This document shows positions 1 through 8,043 of a DNA stretch of 64,000 nt, in pieces. Positions within the stretch are counted from its first letter, which is position 1. Each line of letters opens with the position of its first letter. Source of the DNA: DASRQK01 sp964401685 (GTDB lineage Bacteria > Bacteroidota > Bacteroidia > Sphingobacteriales > Sphingobacteriaceae); assembly GCA_964401685.1 (NCBI GenBank), contig CAYNZH010000003.1, positions 24,012-88,011 on the forward strand, given 5' to 3'. A model generated the notes under the pieces. That model was not told the DNA's origin and did no database searches. It saw only the letters and a program-made list of their open reading frames with translations. A program made the translations under genes and the position numbers.

Positions 1-1369
1 GCGCCGCGATCAGCTGTAGATTCCACCGAAAGGAATAAAATTGAGTCAATGCGGATTGTGGACCTCCCTGGCAATAAAGCAAGGTGGGATACTTTTTGTT
101 CGGGTCAAAGTCGGGGGGATAAACCACCCACGAGAAAAGGTCTTTCCCATCGCTGGCCTTTGTAATGCGCGATTCTACTCTGCTTTCTGCTATTTCTGCA
201 TAAGCATGATCGTTCACCGAAGTCAATTGGGTGAGGGATCTTTCAGCCAAATCAAATCTGAAGAGCTCGCTCGCCCTATTGAAGGTGTTTTTGGCAACCA
301 CAAGCTGATTGCCGCTCTGGCCGACTATCGAGGTGATATCGTGATTACCAGCGCTGATTTGTTGTATATGTCTAACTGAGTTTCGGTCGATCCCTTCTTG
401 TAAATCAATTTCAAATAGCTGAACCGTCCCACGAATCGGTGCTAAAAACCAAATTTTGCGTTCATCATTGCTCCACTCAAAGGCATTCACGGTCCCATCC
501 CAATTTTCTGTCAGGTTTATCAGTTCCCGACTGCGTAGGTCGTAGAGGACAACGTCGTTTTTATCTGCTTCGTAACCGTCTTCACTCATGCTCAACCAAC
601 TCAAGTATCTGCCGCCGGGACTAAATGCGGGGTGCGTATCATATCCCATCATCCCGTGGGTTAGGTTGGTCGTTTCCCCCGTTCGAAGATCGTAGCGGTA
701 TAAATCTGCGTTGGTGCTGAGCGCAAAGTCTTTTCCGTATTTCTTTTTGCTGACATACACGATGCTCTCGCTGTCTGGTGCCCAGATTAGGTCTTCTTTC
801 CCCCCAAAAGGAACCTGAGGTGCGTGGAACGGCTCGCCTTCCATAATGTCAACGTGCTCGCCAATTTTCCCTTGATCATAACTCGCGTAGAACACATGAT
901 TGAATTCCCCGGTATTCCAAGAGTCCCAATGCCTGTAATGAAGTTCATCGTACACATATGCATCGGCTTGAGGCAAATCACCATAGAGTACTTTGGCCTC
1001 CGTCGGTTTTAGGAGCACAGCTTTGGTAAACAAAATCTTTTTTCCATCTGGAGAAAGCCGAACGTTCCGCAGTCCATCTTCTTTGCCGATTGTATTCTCA
1101 AATTGATTTGGCGACGGTAGTGGAACAGCCGTTCCTCCACCCACCGGAATAGCGTACAGAATTCTCTCGCTGTTGTTCTTGGTAACATTAAAAGAAGTCA
1201 CACCGAAAACCACTTGTTGCCTGTCCGAAGTCAGGCCCTCAGCTGACACACGGCCCAATTCCCAAAGTTTTTCCGGAGTCAATGGTTGCTTTTGCTGTGC
1301 TATAACAGGTGCAGTGTGGCAAGTAAGGCCGCTCACCAATACCGCAGCAATGAAGATTTTCTTTTTCAT
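1..1369 (-). CDS. S9 family peptidase (prolyl oligopeptidase/DPP-like), 3' part off the window
   Basis: Reading the minus strand from ATG at 1369 gives an open frame of 456 codons running off the left edge. It starts with a signal peptide (MKKKIFIAAVLVSGLTCH, then ...VIAQQ). The rest is WD40/TolB-like beta-propeller: LSPDGKKILF near residue 100, a WAPDSESIVYVS stretch, and FSPGGRYLSWLS. The last visible residues (PPDFDPNKKYPTLLYCQGGP) are the entry to the alpha/beta hydrolase domain of S9 peptidases, so the catalytic Ser-Asp-His lies outside the window. In this family the enzyme is a periplasmic or exported serine peptidase cutting short peptides, often after proline. Forward-strand frames here are shadows of this gene. 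It is divergent from tRNA-Leu. Family call is firm; substrate specificity cannot be read. Confidence 0.9.
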   Translation of the reverse strand, partial: MKKKIFIAAVLVSGLTCHTAPVIAQQKQPLTPEKLWELGRVSAEGLTSDRQQVVFGVTSFNVTKNNSERILYAIPVGGGTAVPLPSPNQFENTIGKEDGLRNVRLSPDGKKILFTKAVLLKPTEAKVLYGDLPQADAYVYDELHYRHWDSWNTGEFNHVFYASYDQGKIGEHVDIMEGEPFHAPQVPFGGKEDLIWAPDSESIVYVSKKKYGKDFALSTNADLYRYDLRTGETTNLTHGMMGYDTHPAFSPGGRYLSWLSMSEDGYEADKNDVVLYDLRSRELINLTENWDGTVNAFEWSNDERKIWFLAPIRGTVQLFEIDLQEGIDRNSVRHIQQISAGNHDITSIVGQSGNQLVVAKNTFNRASELFRFDLAERSLTQLTSVNDHAYAEIAESRVESRITKASDGKDLFSWVVYPPDFDPNKKYPTLLYCQGGPQSALTQFYSFRWNLQLIAA

Positions 1370-1372
1370 CTT

Positions 1373-1403
1373 GCAAGATAAGATTAATTGCAGGCGAAGT
1401 CAA
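1373..1403 (-). promoter_or_regulatory. Possible promoter of the S9 peptidase gene
   Basis: On the minus strand a TTTTTTG run ends at 1401, and after a 20-base spacer there is TATCTTGC (1373-1380). This resembles the Bacteroidota -33 (TTTG) and -7 (TAnnTTTG) pair, although the -7 match is imperfect. It ends only 3 bases before the ATG, so the transcript would be nearly leaderless. Weak evidence. Confidence 0.3.
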
Positions 1404-1420
1404 AAAAAAATATTCAATTA

Positions 1421-1452
1421 TTTTGGTGAACCAACAATTTCACTTATCTTTG
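1421..1452 (+). promoter_or_regulatory. Promoter of tRNA-Leu (Bacteroidota -33/-7 type)
   Basis: TTTTG at 1421-1425 and TATCTTTG at 1445-1452 are separated by 19 bases. This matches the Bacteroidota consensus TTTG-N(17-23)-TAnnTTTG. The expected start of transcription near 1459 lies about 20 bases before the tRNA. Confidence 0.65.
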
Positions 1453-1479
1453 CAGTCCAAAATAAGAGAAAATCCTAAT

Positions 1480-1561
1480 GCGGAAGTGGCGTAATTGGTA
1501 GCCGCACCAGACTTAGGATCTGGCGCCGAAAGGCGTGGGGGTTCGAGTCCCTTCTTCCGCA
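1480..1561 (+). tRNA. tRNA-Leu(UAG)
   Basis: The acceptor stem is GCGGAAG paired with CTTCCGC at the 3' end, with discriminator A at 1561. The anticodon arm CCAGA-CTTAGGA-TCTGG gives anticodon TAG (1514-1516). A variable arm (GCGCCGAAAGGCGT) and a T arm (GGGGGTTCGAGTCCC) follow. The long variable arm is that of a class II tRNA, which agrees with leucine and reading of CUA codons. CCA is not encoded. Confidence 0.96.
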
Positions 1562-1567
1562 CTTGAG

Positions 1568-1600
1568 TCCTCCCGATAATTATTTTCGGGAGGATTTTTT
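1568..1600 (+). terminator. Rho-independent terminator after tRNA-Leu
   Basis: A perfect 9-bp stem (1568-1576 with 1586-1594) and a 9-base loop are followed by six T (1595-1600). It lies 7 bases after the tRNA and 29 bases before trigger factor, so it separates the two units, possibly with read-through. Confidence 0.85.
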
Positions 1601-1629
1601 ATATCAATGCGAAACGCTTAAAAGTAGTT

Positions 1630-2976
1630 ATGAAAATTGAACATCAGAAGATAGACGACTTGAATGCCGTTGTAACTGTGGAGATAGCCCCGGAAGATTA
1701 CAATCCTCAGGTAGACAAAGCCATTAAGGATCAGGCAAAAAACGCCAAACTACCCGGGTTCCGGCCTGGAATGGTACCGGCGTCCCACATCAGGAGAACT
1801 TACGGAAAGGGTATCCTTTTTGATGAAATCAACCGTTTGGTAAGTGATAAAATCAACGCCTATGTTGATGAGCAAAAATTGGAAATCTTAGGCCAGCCTC
1901 TTCCTAAAGAAGAAGATGACAGCAACTATAACTGGGATTTCAAGGATGTATTCACTTTTCAATACGAATTGGGCCTTGCTCCTGAATTTGAATCTCCTTT
2001 CACCGCCAAATCCAAATACGTTGAATACACTATTCAGGCGGATGAGAAAACCCTCGCAGAACGCATCAAAAGTCTCCGCAGAAGTTACGGAAAAATGAGT
2101 AATCCTGAAGTTTCTGAGGACGGGGATGTCCTTTACGCCGAGTTTGTCCAGTTGGATGAGCAAGGCGCTGAGTTAGCAGATGGAATCAACAAAGCGGCCT
2201 CCTTGCGGATTGACCTGGTAGAAGATAAAAAAGTCAAAAAATCACTCATCGGCCTGAAAAAGGAAGATTCTTTGACAGTGGATCTAAAAAAAGCACTGAA
2301 ATCCTCAGATTTGAGCCGTATGTTGGGCATCGAGGAACAAGCGATTGAGGAGTGGACTTCAGGGAACTTTAAAGTCACCGTCAAAAATGTGAACCGCTTA
2401 GGCGAGGCAGATTTGAACGAGGAATTTTACACCAAGCTTTTCGGAGAAGGTGTCGTTTCAAATGAAGAAGAATTTAAGGCGAAAATCAAGGAAGAAGTTG
2501 AGAGCATGTTGGCCCAAAATTCTGTTCAGAAACTGCAAAATGATTTTTATCTCAAGGGAATGGAAGAGGCAAATCTCGAGTTGCCTGAACCCTTTTTGAA
2601 AAAATGGTTGAAAGCAACCAATCCTAAGCTCCAGGAAGATGAGCTGGAAGAAGGATTCAGCGATTTTATCAAAAACCTGAAATGGACTTTAATCGAGAAC
2701 AAAATTATCAAAGATCAGAACATCGAGATTAAGTATGAAGATGTTTTAGGTCTCGCCAAAGAACGGATTTCGGCTCAGATTCAGATGTATGGACAAGGGC
2801 AGATGCCAAACGAAGAGGAACTTGGACGCTACGCCGTGCAGTTCCTGCAAGACAAAGAACAGGCCAATCGCCTTTTCGAAGAAGTCAAAGCGCTGAAAGT
2901 ATTTGACTTCCTAAAAACATTCGTAAAAATAGAAAAGAAAGACATAGACTACGACAAGTTCCTCGAGCTGAACTAA
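1630..2976 (+). CDS. tig: Trigger factor (ribosome-bound chaperone)
   Basis: This 448-residue protein binds at the ribosomal exit tunnel and shelters nascent chains. The N-terminal ribosome-binding domain has the family loop LPGFRPGMVP (residues 41-50); the usual GFRxGKxP signature here has Met in place of Lys. A weakly conserved central segment (about 150-250) sits where the FKBP-type peptidyl-prolyl isomerase domain belongs. A long charged helical C-terminal part (about 260-440) corresponds to the substrate-cradling arms. Length matches Bacteroidota trigger factors. It follows a terminator and has no obvious promoter of its own. It ends in a convergent arrangement with the nucleotidyltransferase, sharing the terminator at 3019-3055. 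The product call is firm; whether the isomerase domain is active is unclear. Confidence 0.93.
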   Translation: MKIEHQKIDDLNAVVTVEIAPEDYNPQVDKAIKDQAKNAKLPGFRPGMVPASHIRRTYGKGILFDEINRLVSDKINAYVDEQKLEILGQPLPKEEDDSNYNWDFKDVFTFQYELGLAPEFESPFTAKSKYVEYTIQADEKTLAERIKSLRRSYGKMSNPEVSEDGDVLYAEFVQLDEQGAELADGINKAASLRIDLVEDKKVKKSLIGLKKEDSLTVDLKKALKSSDLSRMLGIEEQAIEEWTSGNFKVTVKNVNRLGEADLNEEFYTKLFGEGVVSNEEEFKAKIKEEVESMLAQNSVQKLQNDFYLKGMEEANLELPEPFLKKWLKATNPKLQEDELEEGFSDFIKNLKWTLIENKIIKDQNIEIKYEDVLGLAKERISAQIQMYGQGQMPNEEELGRYAVQFLQDKEQANRLFEEVKALKVFDFLKTFVKIEKKDIDYDKFLELN

Positions 2977-3018
2977 GTCTGTGGCGGTCTGGAAGAATAC
3001 ATCAATCAAACTAAACCA

Positions 3019-3055
3019 AAAGAGCCTGCGGCAATAATTTGTCGTCAGGCTCTTT
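3019..3055. terminator. Bidirectional terminator between tig and the nucleotidyltransferase gene
   Basis: AAAGAGCCTG (3019-3028) pairs perfectly with CAGGCTCTTT (3046-3055) over 10 bp. The stem ends give short A/T tracts on both sides. It sits between the convergent genes ending at 2976 (+) and 3080 (-), so it can serve both. Confidence 0.75.
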
Positions 3056-3079
3056 ATCCTTTACCGGCTACAGCGAAAA

Positions 3080-3991
3080 TTAAAAGAGTTTTTCCGGATA
3101 AACGCCTTCACGGACCAACCGCGCGAGATTGTCCTCCACTATGGCTTTGTCCTCCTTATAGGTGACCCCAAACCATTTTTCATCCGTAGGAATCACCTTA
3201 AACTGAACCTGACCGCTTTTTATGAGCGCATCTGCAACCAAGGGAATAAAAAACTCTGCTTTGGGGTTGTCTTCATTCTGGTGAACAAACTCTTTGAAAA
3301 GCTTTTCTGTAATCGGGAACACAGATGGATTGAAACCCCAGAAATTCATAGAGACCATTCGGCTCGAAGGCAACTCATGTTCCTGACCCTCCTCTTCATA
3401 AAAAATCTTCCGCTCCCCATTAACATTTTTAAAATAGACCTTGGTCCGCTCGTCTATGCCCGTCATGTAATTTTCACTGTCAACGACACACACGCCTCTG
3501 GAAACAGAGCCGTGGTCTGAGAGCGTTCGGTCAATTCTATATCCCATGAGAGAAAATACTTCGTCGCTCACCTCCTTGGTCAGGAAGTCTGCCATTTTCC
3601 GAAAGGCATCAAAGCCATAAAAATCATCCGCATTGATCACACAAAAGGGCTCGTCGATCTGTGCTTTTGCGGCTAAAACAGCGTGTGCTGTACCCCATGG
3701 CTTTGCCCTCTCTATCTCCTTGGGAATGCCGTACTTATGTAGATCGAAATCCTGAAAGACATAATCGGTCTCGATTTTGCCTGCTAACTTAGGCTCAAAG
3801 ATTGCTTTGAACTGTTGCGCAAATTCCTCACGGATAATGAAGATAACCTTTCCGAAACCCGCACGAATTGCGTCAAAAATTGAATAATCAATGATAGTCT
3901 CACCATTTGGCCCGAAACCATCGGTCTGCTTCATACTTCCATAGCGGCTAGCCATTCCGGCAGCCAAAATCAACAAAGTCGGTTTTTTCAT
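3080..3991 (-). CDS. Nucleotidyltransferase family protein (sugar-nucleotide pyrophosphorylase type)
   Basis: This 303-residue protein has the Rossmann-like fold of NTP-transferases that join a sugar phosphate (or similar) to a nucleotide. The N-terminal LILAAGMASRYGSMKQ (residues 7-22) is the nucleotide-binding loop with the GxxxRxGxxK layout. KPWGTAHAVLAAK (about 101-113) and INADDFYG (about 119-126) supply the base-binding and metal-binding Asp positions. No C-terminal left-handed beta-helix is evident. It is a single gene with a convergent terminator, and is divergent from the sixA-like gene with a 108-base gap. Lone NTP-transferases of this type are common in Bacteroidota, but the sugar cannot be deduced and no pathway neighbours are present. 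Family call is strong; substrate unknown. Confidence 0.85.
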   Translation of the reverse strand: MKKPTLLILAAGMASRYGSMKQTDGFGPNGETIIDYSIFDAIRAGFGKVIFIIREEFAQQFKAIFEPKLAGKIETDYVFQDFDLHKYGIPKEIERAKPWGTAHAVLAAKAQIDEPFCVINADDFYGFDAFRKMADFLTKEVSDEVFSLMGYRIDRTLSDHGSVSRGVCVVDSENYMTGIDERTKVYFKNVNGERKIFYEEEGQEHELPSSRMVSMNFWGFNPSVFPITEKLFKEFVHQNEDNPKAEFFIPLVADALIKSGQVQFKVIPTDEKWFGVTYKEDKAIVEDNLARLVREGVYPEKLF

Positions 3992-4032
3992 TTATTCTAA
4001 ATTTTTAAAAATAAGTAGATGCTTTACTACCA

Positions 4033-4072
4033 CAATAACCATGCTCAACCTTCAAGAAAGGCACGGTTATTG
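4033..4072. repeat. 12-bp near-perfect inverted repeat between divergent genes
   Basis: CAATAACCATGC (4033-4044) and GCACGGTTATTG (4061-4072) form a 12-bp inverted repeat with one mismatch and a 16-base spacer. It lies between the divergent nucleotidyltransferase and sixA-like genes. No T tract follows on either strand, so it does not look like a terminator. It could be an operator or an mRNA leader hairpin of the sixA unit. Function not known. Confidence 0.5.
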
Positions 4073-4099
4073 CCTCACTGTTGCTAAGAATGCGAAGAT

Positions 4100-4606
4100 A
4101 TGGCAAAAAATCTGTTTATCATAAGACATGCAAAATCCGATTGGTCGCTTCAGGTACAAGACTATGATAGGCCGCTAAATACCAGAGGATTCAACAACGC
4201 TCCCTTCATGGCGAAGTGGCTTTTTGAGCAGGGGCTCCGGCCGGATCTCCTTGTGAGCAGCCCCGCAAAGAGAGCTCTGACGACGGCACAAATTTTTTCT
4301 CAGGCACTCCAGTATCCAATAAAAAACATCCGTACAGACTCAAGAATTTACGAAAGCAACAAGCAGGGCCTCCTGGAAGTGATCAATTCCACGCCGCAGA
4401 GTGTTGATTCTCTGGCATTATTTGGTCACAACCCCACCCTGTCCGAATTGGTAGCCTACCTGGCAGACCGACCCTACGAAGATATTCCCACAAGTGCCAT
4501 CGTGCATTTGCATTTTCTTCATGCAGACAGCTGGAATGAGATCAGCGCCGGCACCGGCATGATAAAAAGCTACGTCTATCCCAAGCTATTGCACAAGCAG
4601 GACTAA
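4100..4606 (+). CDS. Histidine phosphatase superfamily protein, SixA-like
   Basis: This is a 168-residue cytosolic protein of the branch-1 histidine phosphatase family. The catalytic motif is RHAKSDW with Arg9-His10. Arg58 (SSPAKRALTTA) and His110 (ALFGHNP) supply the rest of the phosphate pocket. The RHAKSDW form and short length fit SixA-type phosphohistidine phosphatases better than phosphoglycerate mutases. In E. coli SixA removes phosphate from phosphohistidine proteins; the target here is not known. It is the first gene of a likely three-gene unit, 23 bases before the PolX-like gene and on to the M1 peptidase. The ATG at 4100 follows AAGAT but no Shine-Dalgarno. Family call is strong; the physiological substrate is inference. 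Confidence 0.87.
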   Translation: MAKNLFIIRHAKSDWSLQVQDYDRPLNTRGFNNAPFMAKWLFEQGLRPDLLVSSPAKRALTTAQIFSQALQYPIKNIRTDSRIYESNKQGLLEVINSTPQSVDSLALFGHNPTLSELVAYLADRPYEDIPTSAIVHLHFLHADSWNEISAGTGMIKSYVYPKLLHKQD

Positions 4607-4629
4607 AAAAAAATACGTAATTTGCGGCG

Positions 4630-6282
4630 ATGGATAATAAAGCGATCGCAGGGCAGTTCAATCTATTGGGGAAACTAATGGATTTGCACGGAGAAAACAC
4701 TTTTCGTGTGCGTAATATTGTGAACGCGGCCTTCCGGATAAATAAGTTGGATTTTCAATTGGCCGAAAAATCACCTGAAGAATGGGCGCTGATCCCTGGT
4801 ATTGGTAAAAGTACATCCCAAAAAATTTCGGAATTGGTCGAAACCGGAACATTGGCGGAACTAAATCAATATGTGAATCAAACACCTCCAGGAATTATTG
4901 AGATGCTCTCGCTCAAGGGAATTGGCCCGAAAAAGATCAAAACACTTTGGGATCTTGGCTTGACGGACATGGGGGAAGTGCTCTATGCCTGCAATGAAAA
5001 CCGCCTCGTGGAAGCGAAGGGTTTCGGCGCAAAGACTCAGGAGCAAATCAAGAAAATTATTTTATTTGCCCAAGCCAATAAGGGTTGGGTGCTATTCGGT
5101 CATGTGCAGGACAAAGCAGAAAAAGCCATGGCGGATCTCAAAAAGTACCTGTCGACGGACACGCTGATTGCCTTTACCGGCGACTTCCGCCGGAAATGCG
5201 AAGTATTGCAGCACGTAGACATTCTCCATACAGCGTCTTTGGAACAAATTTCAGCTTTCTCCAAACAACATGGATGGGAAGTTCTCTCCGAAGAGGAAGG
5301 CTATTTCCAAAGTCCGGAACAAGTCAAATACCGCTTTATTGGAAGTACGCGATCGCAGTTCGGGCACGATTTGATAAAAACAACCGGCTCAGCGGAACAC
5401 CTGCTTAAATTCACCGATCACAGCAACAATAGTCCATTTGAGGATCTCAGCGAGGAAGAAATTTATGAGCACTTGAATATGGATTTCATTCCCGCGGTGC
5501 TCAGGGAAGGACTGAACGAGTTAGATTTGGCCAAAAACAAAGAGCTGCCCAGGCTGATTACTTTCCAAGATCTAAAAGGGGCTTTGCACAACCATAGCAC
5601 CTATAGCGATGGTGCACACAGCTTGTCCGAAATGGCTGATTTCGCAAAGAACACGCTGAAACTCCACTATTTTGGGATCGCTGATCACTCAAAGTCTGCG
5701 GTCTATGCTCGCGGGATGAACGAGGATAATATTTACCAACAGTGGCAGGAAATCAATCGTTTAAATCTGAGTTTAGCACCCTTTAAAATTCTCAAAGGCA
5801 TTGAAAGCGATATACTCGTCGATGGATCTCTTGATTACGGGGATAGCATCCTTGAGGGGTTCGACTATGTGGTGGCATCCATACATTCCGTATTGAATAT
5901 GGACATTAAACGGGCTACCGACCGACTGATTAAAGCGATAGAAAATCCATTTACGACCATTCTCGGGCATCCGACAGGAAGATTGCTACTTAGCAGAAGC
6001 GGGTACGAAATAGACTATAAAAAAGTCATCGACGCCTGTGCAGCCAATCAGGTCGCCATTGAAATCAATGCCAACCCATTGAGATTGGATTTGGATTGGC
6101 GGTGGCATAGGTATGCGCTTGAAAGGGGTGTTTACCTATGCATAAATCCAGATGCCCACCGGAAAGAAGGGTTGTGGGACATGAAATATGGTGTGAATGC
6201 CGCCCAGAAAGGTGGCGTGCAAATTCAGAATTGCTTAAACGCCTGGGATTTAGTAGATTTAGAAAAATTTTTGAAAAGATAA
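4630..6282 (+). CDS. PolX/PHP family protein with degenerate polymerase active site
   Basis: The 550-residue protein has bacterial PolX architecture: an N-terminal 8-kDa-like region with helix-hairpin-helix repeats (IPGIGKSTSQKI about 54-65; LKGIGPKKIKTL about 95-106), a polymerase-beta-like middle, and a C-terminal PHP phosphoesterase domain. The polymerase motif that is GS-x-RR...D-x-D in active enzymes reads GDFRR (184-188), then H195-V-D197. The binding Ser is Asp and the first metal-binding Asp is His. The PHP metal ligands look intact: H320, H322, D327, H353, E392, H419, H447, D508, H510. A subgroup of bacterial PolX with such substitutions has been described as lacking polymerase but retaining 3'-5' exonuclease activity, and this protein probably belongs there. 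It is 23 bases after the sixA-like gene. Role in base-excision repair or DNA-end trimming is inferred. Confidence 0.88.
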   Translation: MDNKAIAGQFNLLGKLMDLHGENTFRVRNIVNAAFRINKLDFQLAEKSPEEWALIPGIGKSTSQKISELVETGTLAELNQYVNQTPPGIIEMLSLKGIGPKKIKTLWDLGLTDMGEVLYACNENRLVEAKGFGAKTQEQIKKIILFAQANKGWVLFGHVQDKAEKAMADLKKYLSTDTLIAFTGDFRRKCEVLQHVDILHTASLEQISAFSKQHGWEVLSEEEGYFQSPEQVKYRFIGSTRSQFGHDLIKTTGSAEHLLKFTDHSNNSPFEDLSEEEIYEHLNMDFIPAVLREGLNELDLAKNKELPRLITFQDLKGALHNHSTYSDGAHSLSEMADFAKNTLKLHYFGIADHSKSAVYARGMNEDNIYQQWQEINRLNLSLAPFKILKGIESDILVDGSLDYGDSILEGFDYVVASIHSVLNMDIKRATDRLIKAIENPFTTILGHPTGRLLLSRSGYEIDYKKVIDACAANQVAIEINANPLRLDLDWRWHRYALERGVYLCINPDAHRKEGLWDMKYGVNAAQKGGVQIQNCLNAWDLVDLEKFLKR

Positions 6283-6292
6283 AGATCATTCC

Positions 6293-7972
6293 ATGAAAAA
6301 CCTGAGAATACTTTTGACCGCGATCATTGCAGTCAGTCTGGCCGGCACAACCCAGGCGCAGATGCTCGTACCGGCAAAAGACGTTTATAATCGGGGGGAT
6401 TCCCTCCGGGGAACCCTTACGCCACTGCGGACGGACTACGACATTAATTACTATCATCTGGATGTGAAGGTTGACCCGGACAAGCGGTTCATTAGCGGTT
6501 CCAATCATTTCCATTTTACCGCAACCCAGGATTTCAATCGACTTCAATTCGACCTGTTTGACAATCTAAAAGTAGAAAAAGTCGTCTACGAGGGCCGAGA
6601 ACTGCCGTTTACACGCGAATTTCACGCTGTTTTTATAGAATTTCCTCGCTTTATACAACAAGGCAAGAGAGATTCATTCCAGGTTTTTTACTCAGGACAC
6701 CCGGTGCAGGCTAAGCGCGCGCCCTGGGACGGTGGATTTGATTTCAAGAAGGATAGTAACGGTAAGCATTGGATAGCAACGGCTTGCCAGGGGCTGGGGG
6801 CGAGCGTCTGGTGGCCCAACAAAGACCATCAATATGATGAAGTAGACAGTATGCTTATCAGCATTCACGTCCCTAAGGGTCTCATAAACGTTTCAAACGG
6901 GCGATTCAGAGGAAGTCACGATCAAGCCGACGGTTATACACGTTTCGATTGGTTTGTCAGCAATCCAATCAATAACTATAATGTGGCAGTAAACATTGGA
7001 GATTACGTACATTTTGCAGACACATTTCATGGAGAAAATGGGATTCTTGACCTGGATTATTGGGTGCTACGGGAAAATATAGCTAAAGCAAAACCTCACT
7101 TTGATGCAAATGTGAAACCGATGCTTCAAGCGTTTGAACACTGGTTCGGCCCCTACCCCTTCTATGAAGACGGATACAAGCTTGTGGAGACGTCTCATCT
7201 AGGCATGGAACATCAAAGTGCGATCGCTTACGGCAACAGATACCAAAACGGATACCTGGGCAGGGATATGTCCCGAACCGGATGGGGTGAACATTGGGAT
7301 TTCATCATCATCCACGAAACCGGGCATGAGTGGTTTGGAAACAACATCACGGCCTACGATCTCGCAGACATGTGGATTCATGAGAGTTTTACTAACTATT
7401 CAGAATCTTTATTTATAGAGCAACTATTTGGAAAGCAAGCTGGTCAGGAATATATTTTTGGCAATAGACGCAGCATAGCCAATAAAACTCCGTTAATAGG
7501 CGTTTATCACGTAAACAAAGAGGGCTCGGGTGACATGTACAACAAAGGGGGCGTATTGCACAACATGATTCGCACCATTATCGATGACGATGAAAAGTGG
7601 AGGCAGATATTAAGAGGCTTAAATGAGGACTATTTCCACCAGCAAGTACATTATGAGGATATTGTCAACTATATCAGCGAGCATAGCGGTATTCCACTGG
7701 AAAAAGTTTTCGAGCAGTATGTCAAACATCCTTCTTTACCAAAACTGGAAATTGCTTCGAACGCCCAAGGTGCAGTGACCTTGAGGTGGCAAGCTGACGT
7801 CGATGGATTTGATATGCCTATTCGGGTGAAAAATGGAGATCAACCCGACGCTCCCTTTCAATTTGTCTATCCTACCACCGAATTTGTCACGATTGATTGG
7901 CCGGGATTGACCCCCGAAAATGTGGAAATCGACACTTTTAACTTTTATGTTGAATTATTGAAAAACGAGTAA
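6293..7972 (+). CDS. M1 family metallopeptidase (exported aminopeptidase)
   Basis: A signal peptide (residues 1-22, ending TQAQ) is followed by an M1 beta-sandwich domain. The thermolysin-like catalytic domain has HETGH (341-345), and the third zinc ligand Glu364 lies in WIHESFTNY. The exopeptidase/substrate motif is LGMEHQSA (about 303-310), in place of GxMEN. The 559-residue length is shorter than four-domain aminopeptidase N and fits exported Bacteroidota M1 peptidases lacking the large C-terminal helical domain. It should remove N-terminal residues from peptides in the periplasm. It starts 10 bases after the PolX-like gene and probably shares its transcript. No T9SS C-terminal sorting domain is visible. 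Confidence 0.92.
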   Translation: MKNLRILLTAIIAVSLAGTTQAQMLVPAKDVYNRGDSLRGTLTPLRTDYDINYYHLDVKVDPDKRFISGSNHFHFTATQDFNRLQFDLFDNLKVEKVVYEGRELPFTREFHAVFIEFPRFIQQGKRDSFQVFYSGHPVQAKRAPWDGGFDFKKDSNGKHWIATACQGLGASVWWPNKDHQYDEVDSMLISIHVPKGLINVSNGRFRGSHDQADGYTRFDWFVSNPINNYNVAVNIGDYVHFADTFHGENGILDLDYWVLRENIAKAKPHFDANVKPMLQAFEHWFGPYPFYEDGYKLVETSHLGMEHQSAIAYGNRYQNGYLGRDMSRTGWGEHWDFIIIHETGHEWFGNNITAYDLADMWIHESFTNYSESLFIEQLFGKQAGQEYIFGNRRSIANKTPLIGVYHVNKEGSGDMYNKGGVLHNMIRTIIDDDEKWRQILRGLNEDYFHQQVHYEDIVNYISEHSGIPLEKVFEQYVKHPSLPKLEIASNAQGAVTLRWQADVDGFDMPIRVKNGDQPDAPFQFVYPTTEFVTIDWPGLTPENVEIDTFNFYVELLKNE

Positions 7973-7979
7973 AGACAGC

Positions 7980-8010
7980 TTGAATTTTCTAACATTTTTG
8001 GTTAGGTTTG
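7980..8010 (+). promoter_or_regulatory. Promoter of the mreB operon
   Basis: TTG (7980-7982) and TAGGTTTG (8003-8010) are separated by 20 bases. This is a full match to the Bacteroidota -33/-7 promoter. The predicted start near 8017 gives a leader of about 27 bases before the mreB ATG. Confidence 0.65.
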
Positions 8011-8043
8011 CAAAGATTGGTAAAACGTATTAAAATACAATAA

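Noticed and set aside
41..379. Forward-strand frames at 41-379 and 439-624 as separate genes
   Set aside because: The minus-strand reading of 1-1369 is a continuous S9 peptidase with a signal peptide; the forward frames are its shadow.
1480..1600. tRNA-Leu as an attachment site for an integrated element
   Set aside because: No integrase, no second copy of the tRNA 3' end and no mobile genes lie nearby; the neighbour is trigger factor.
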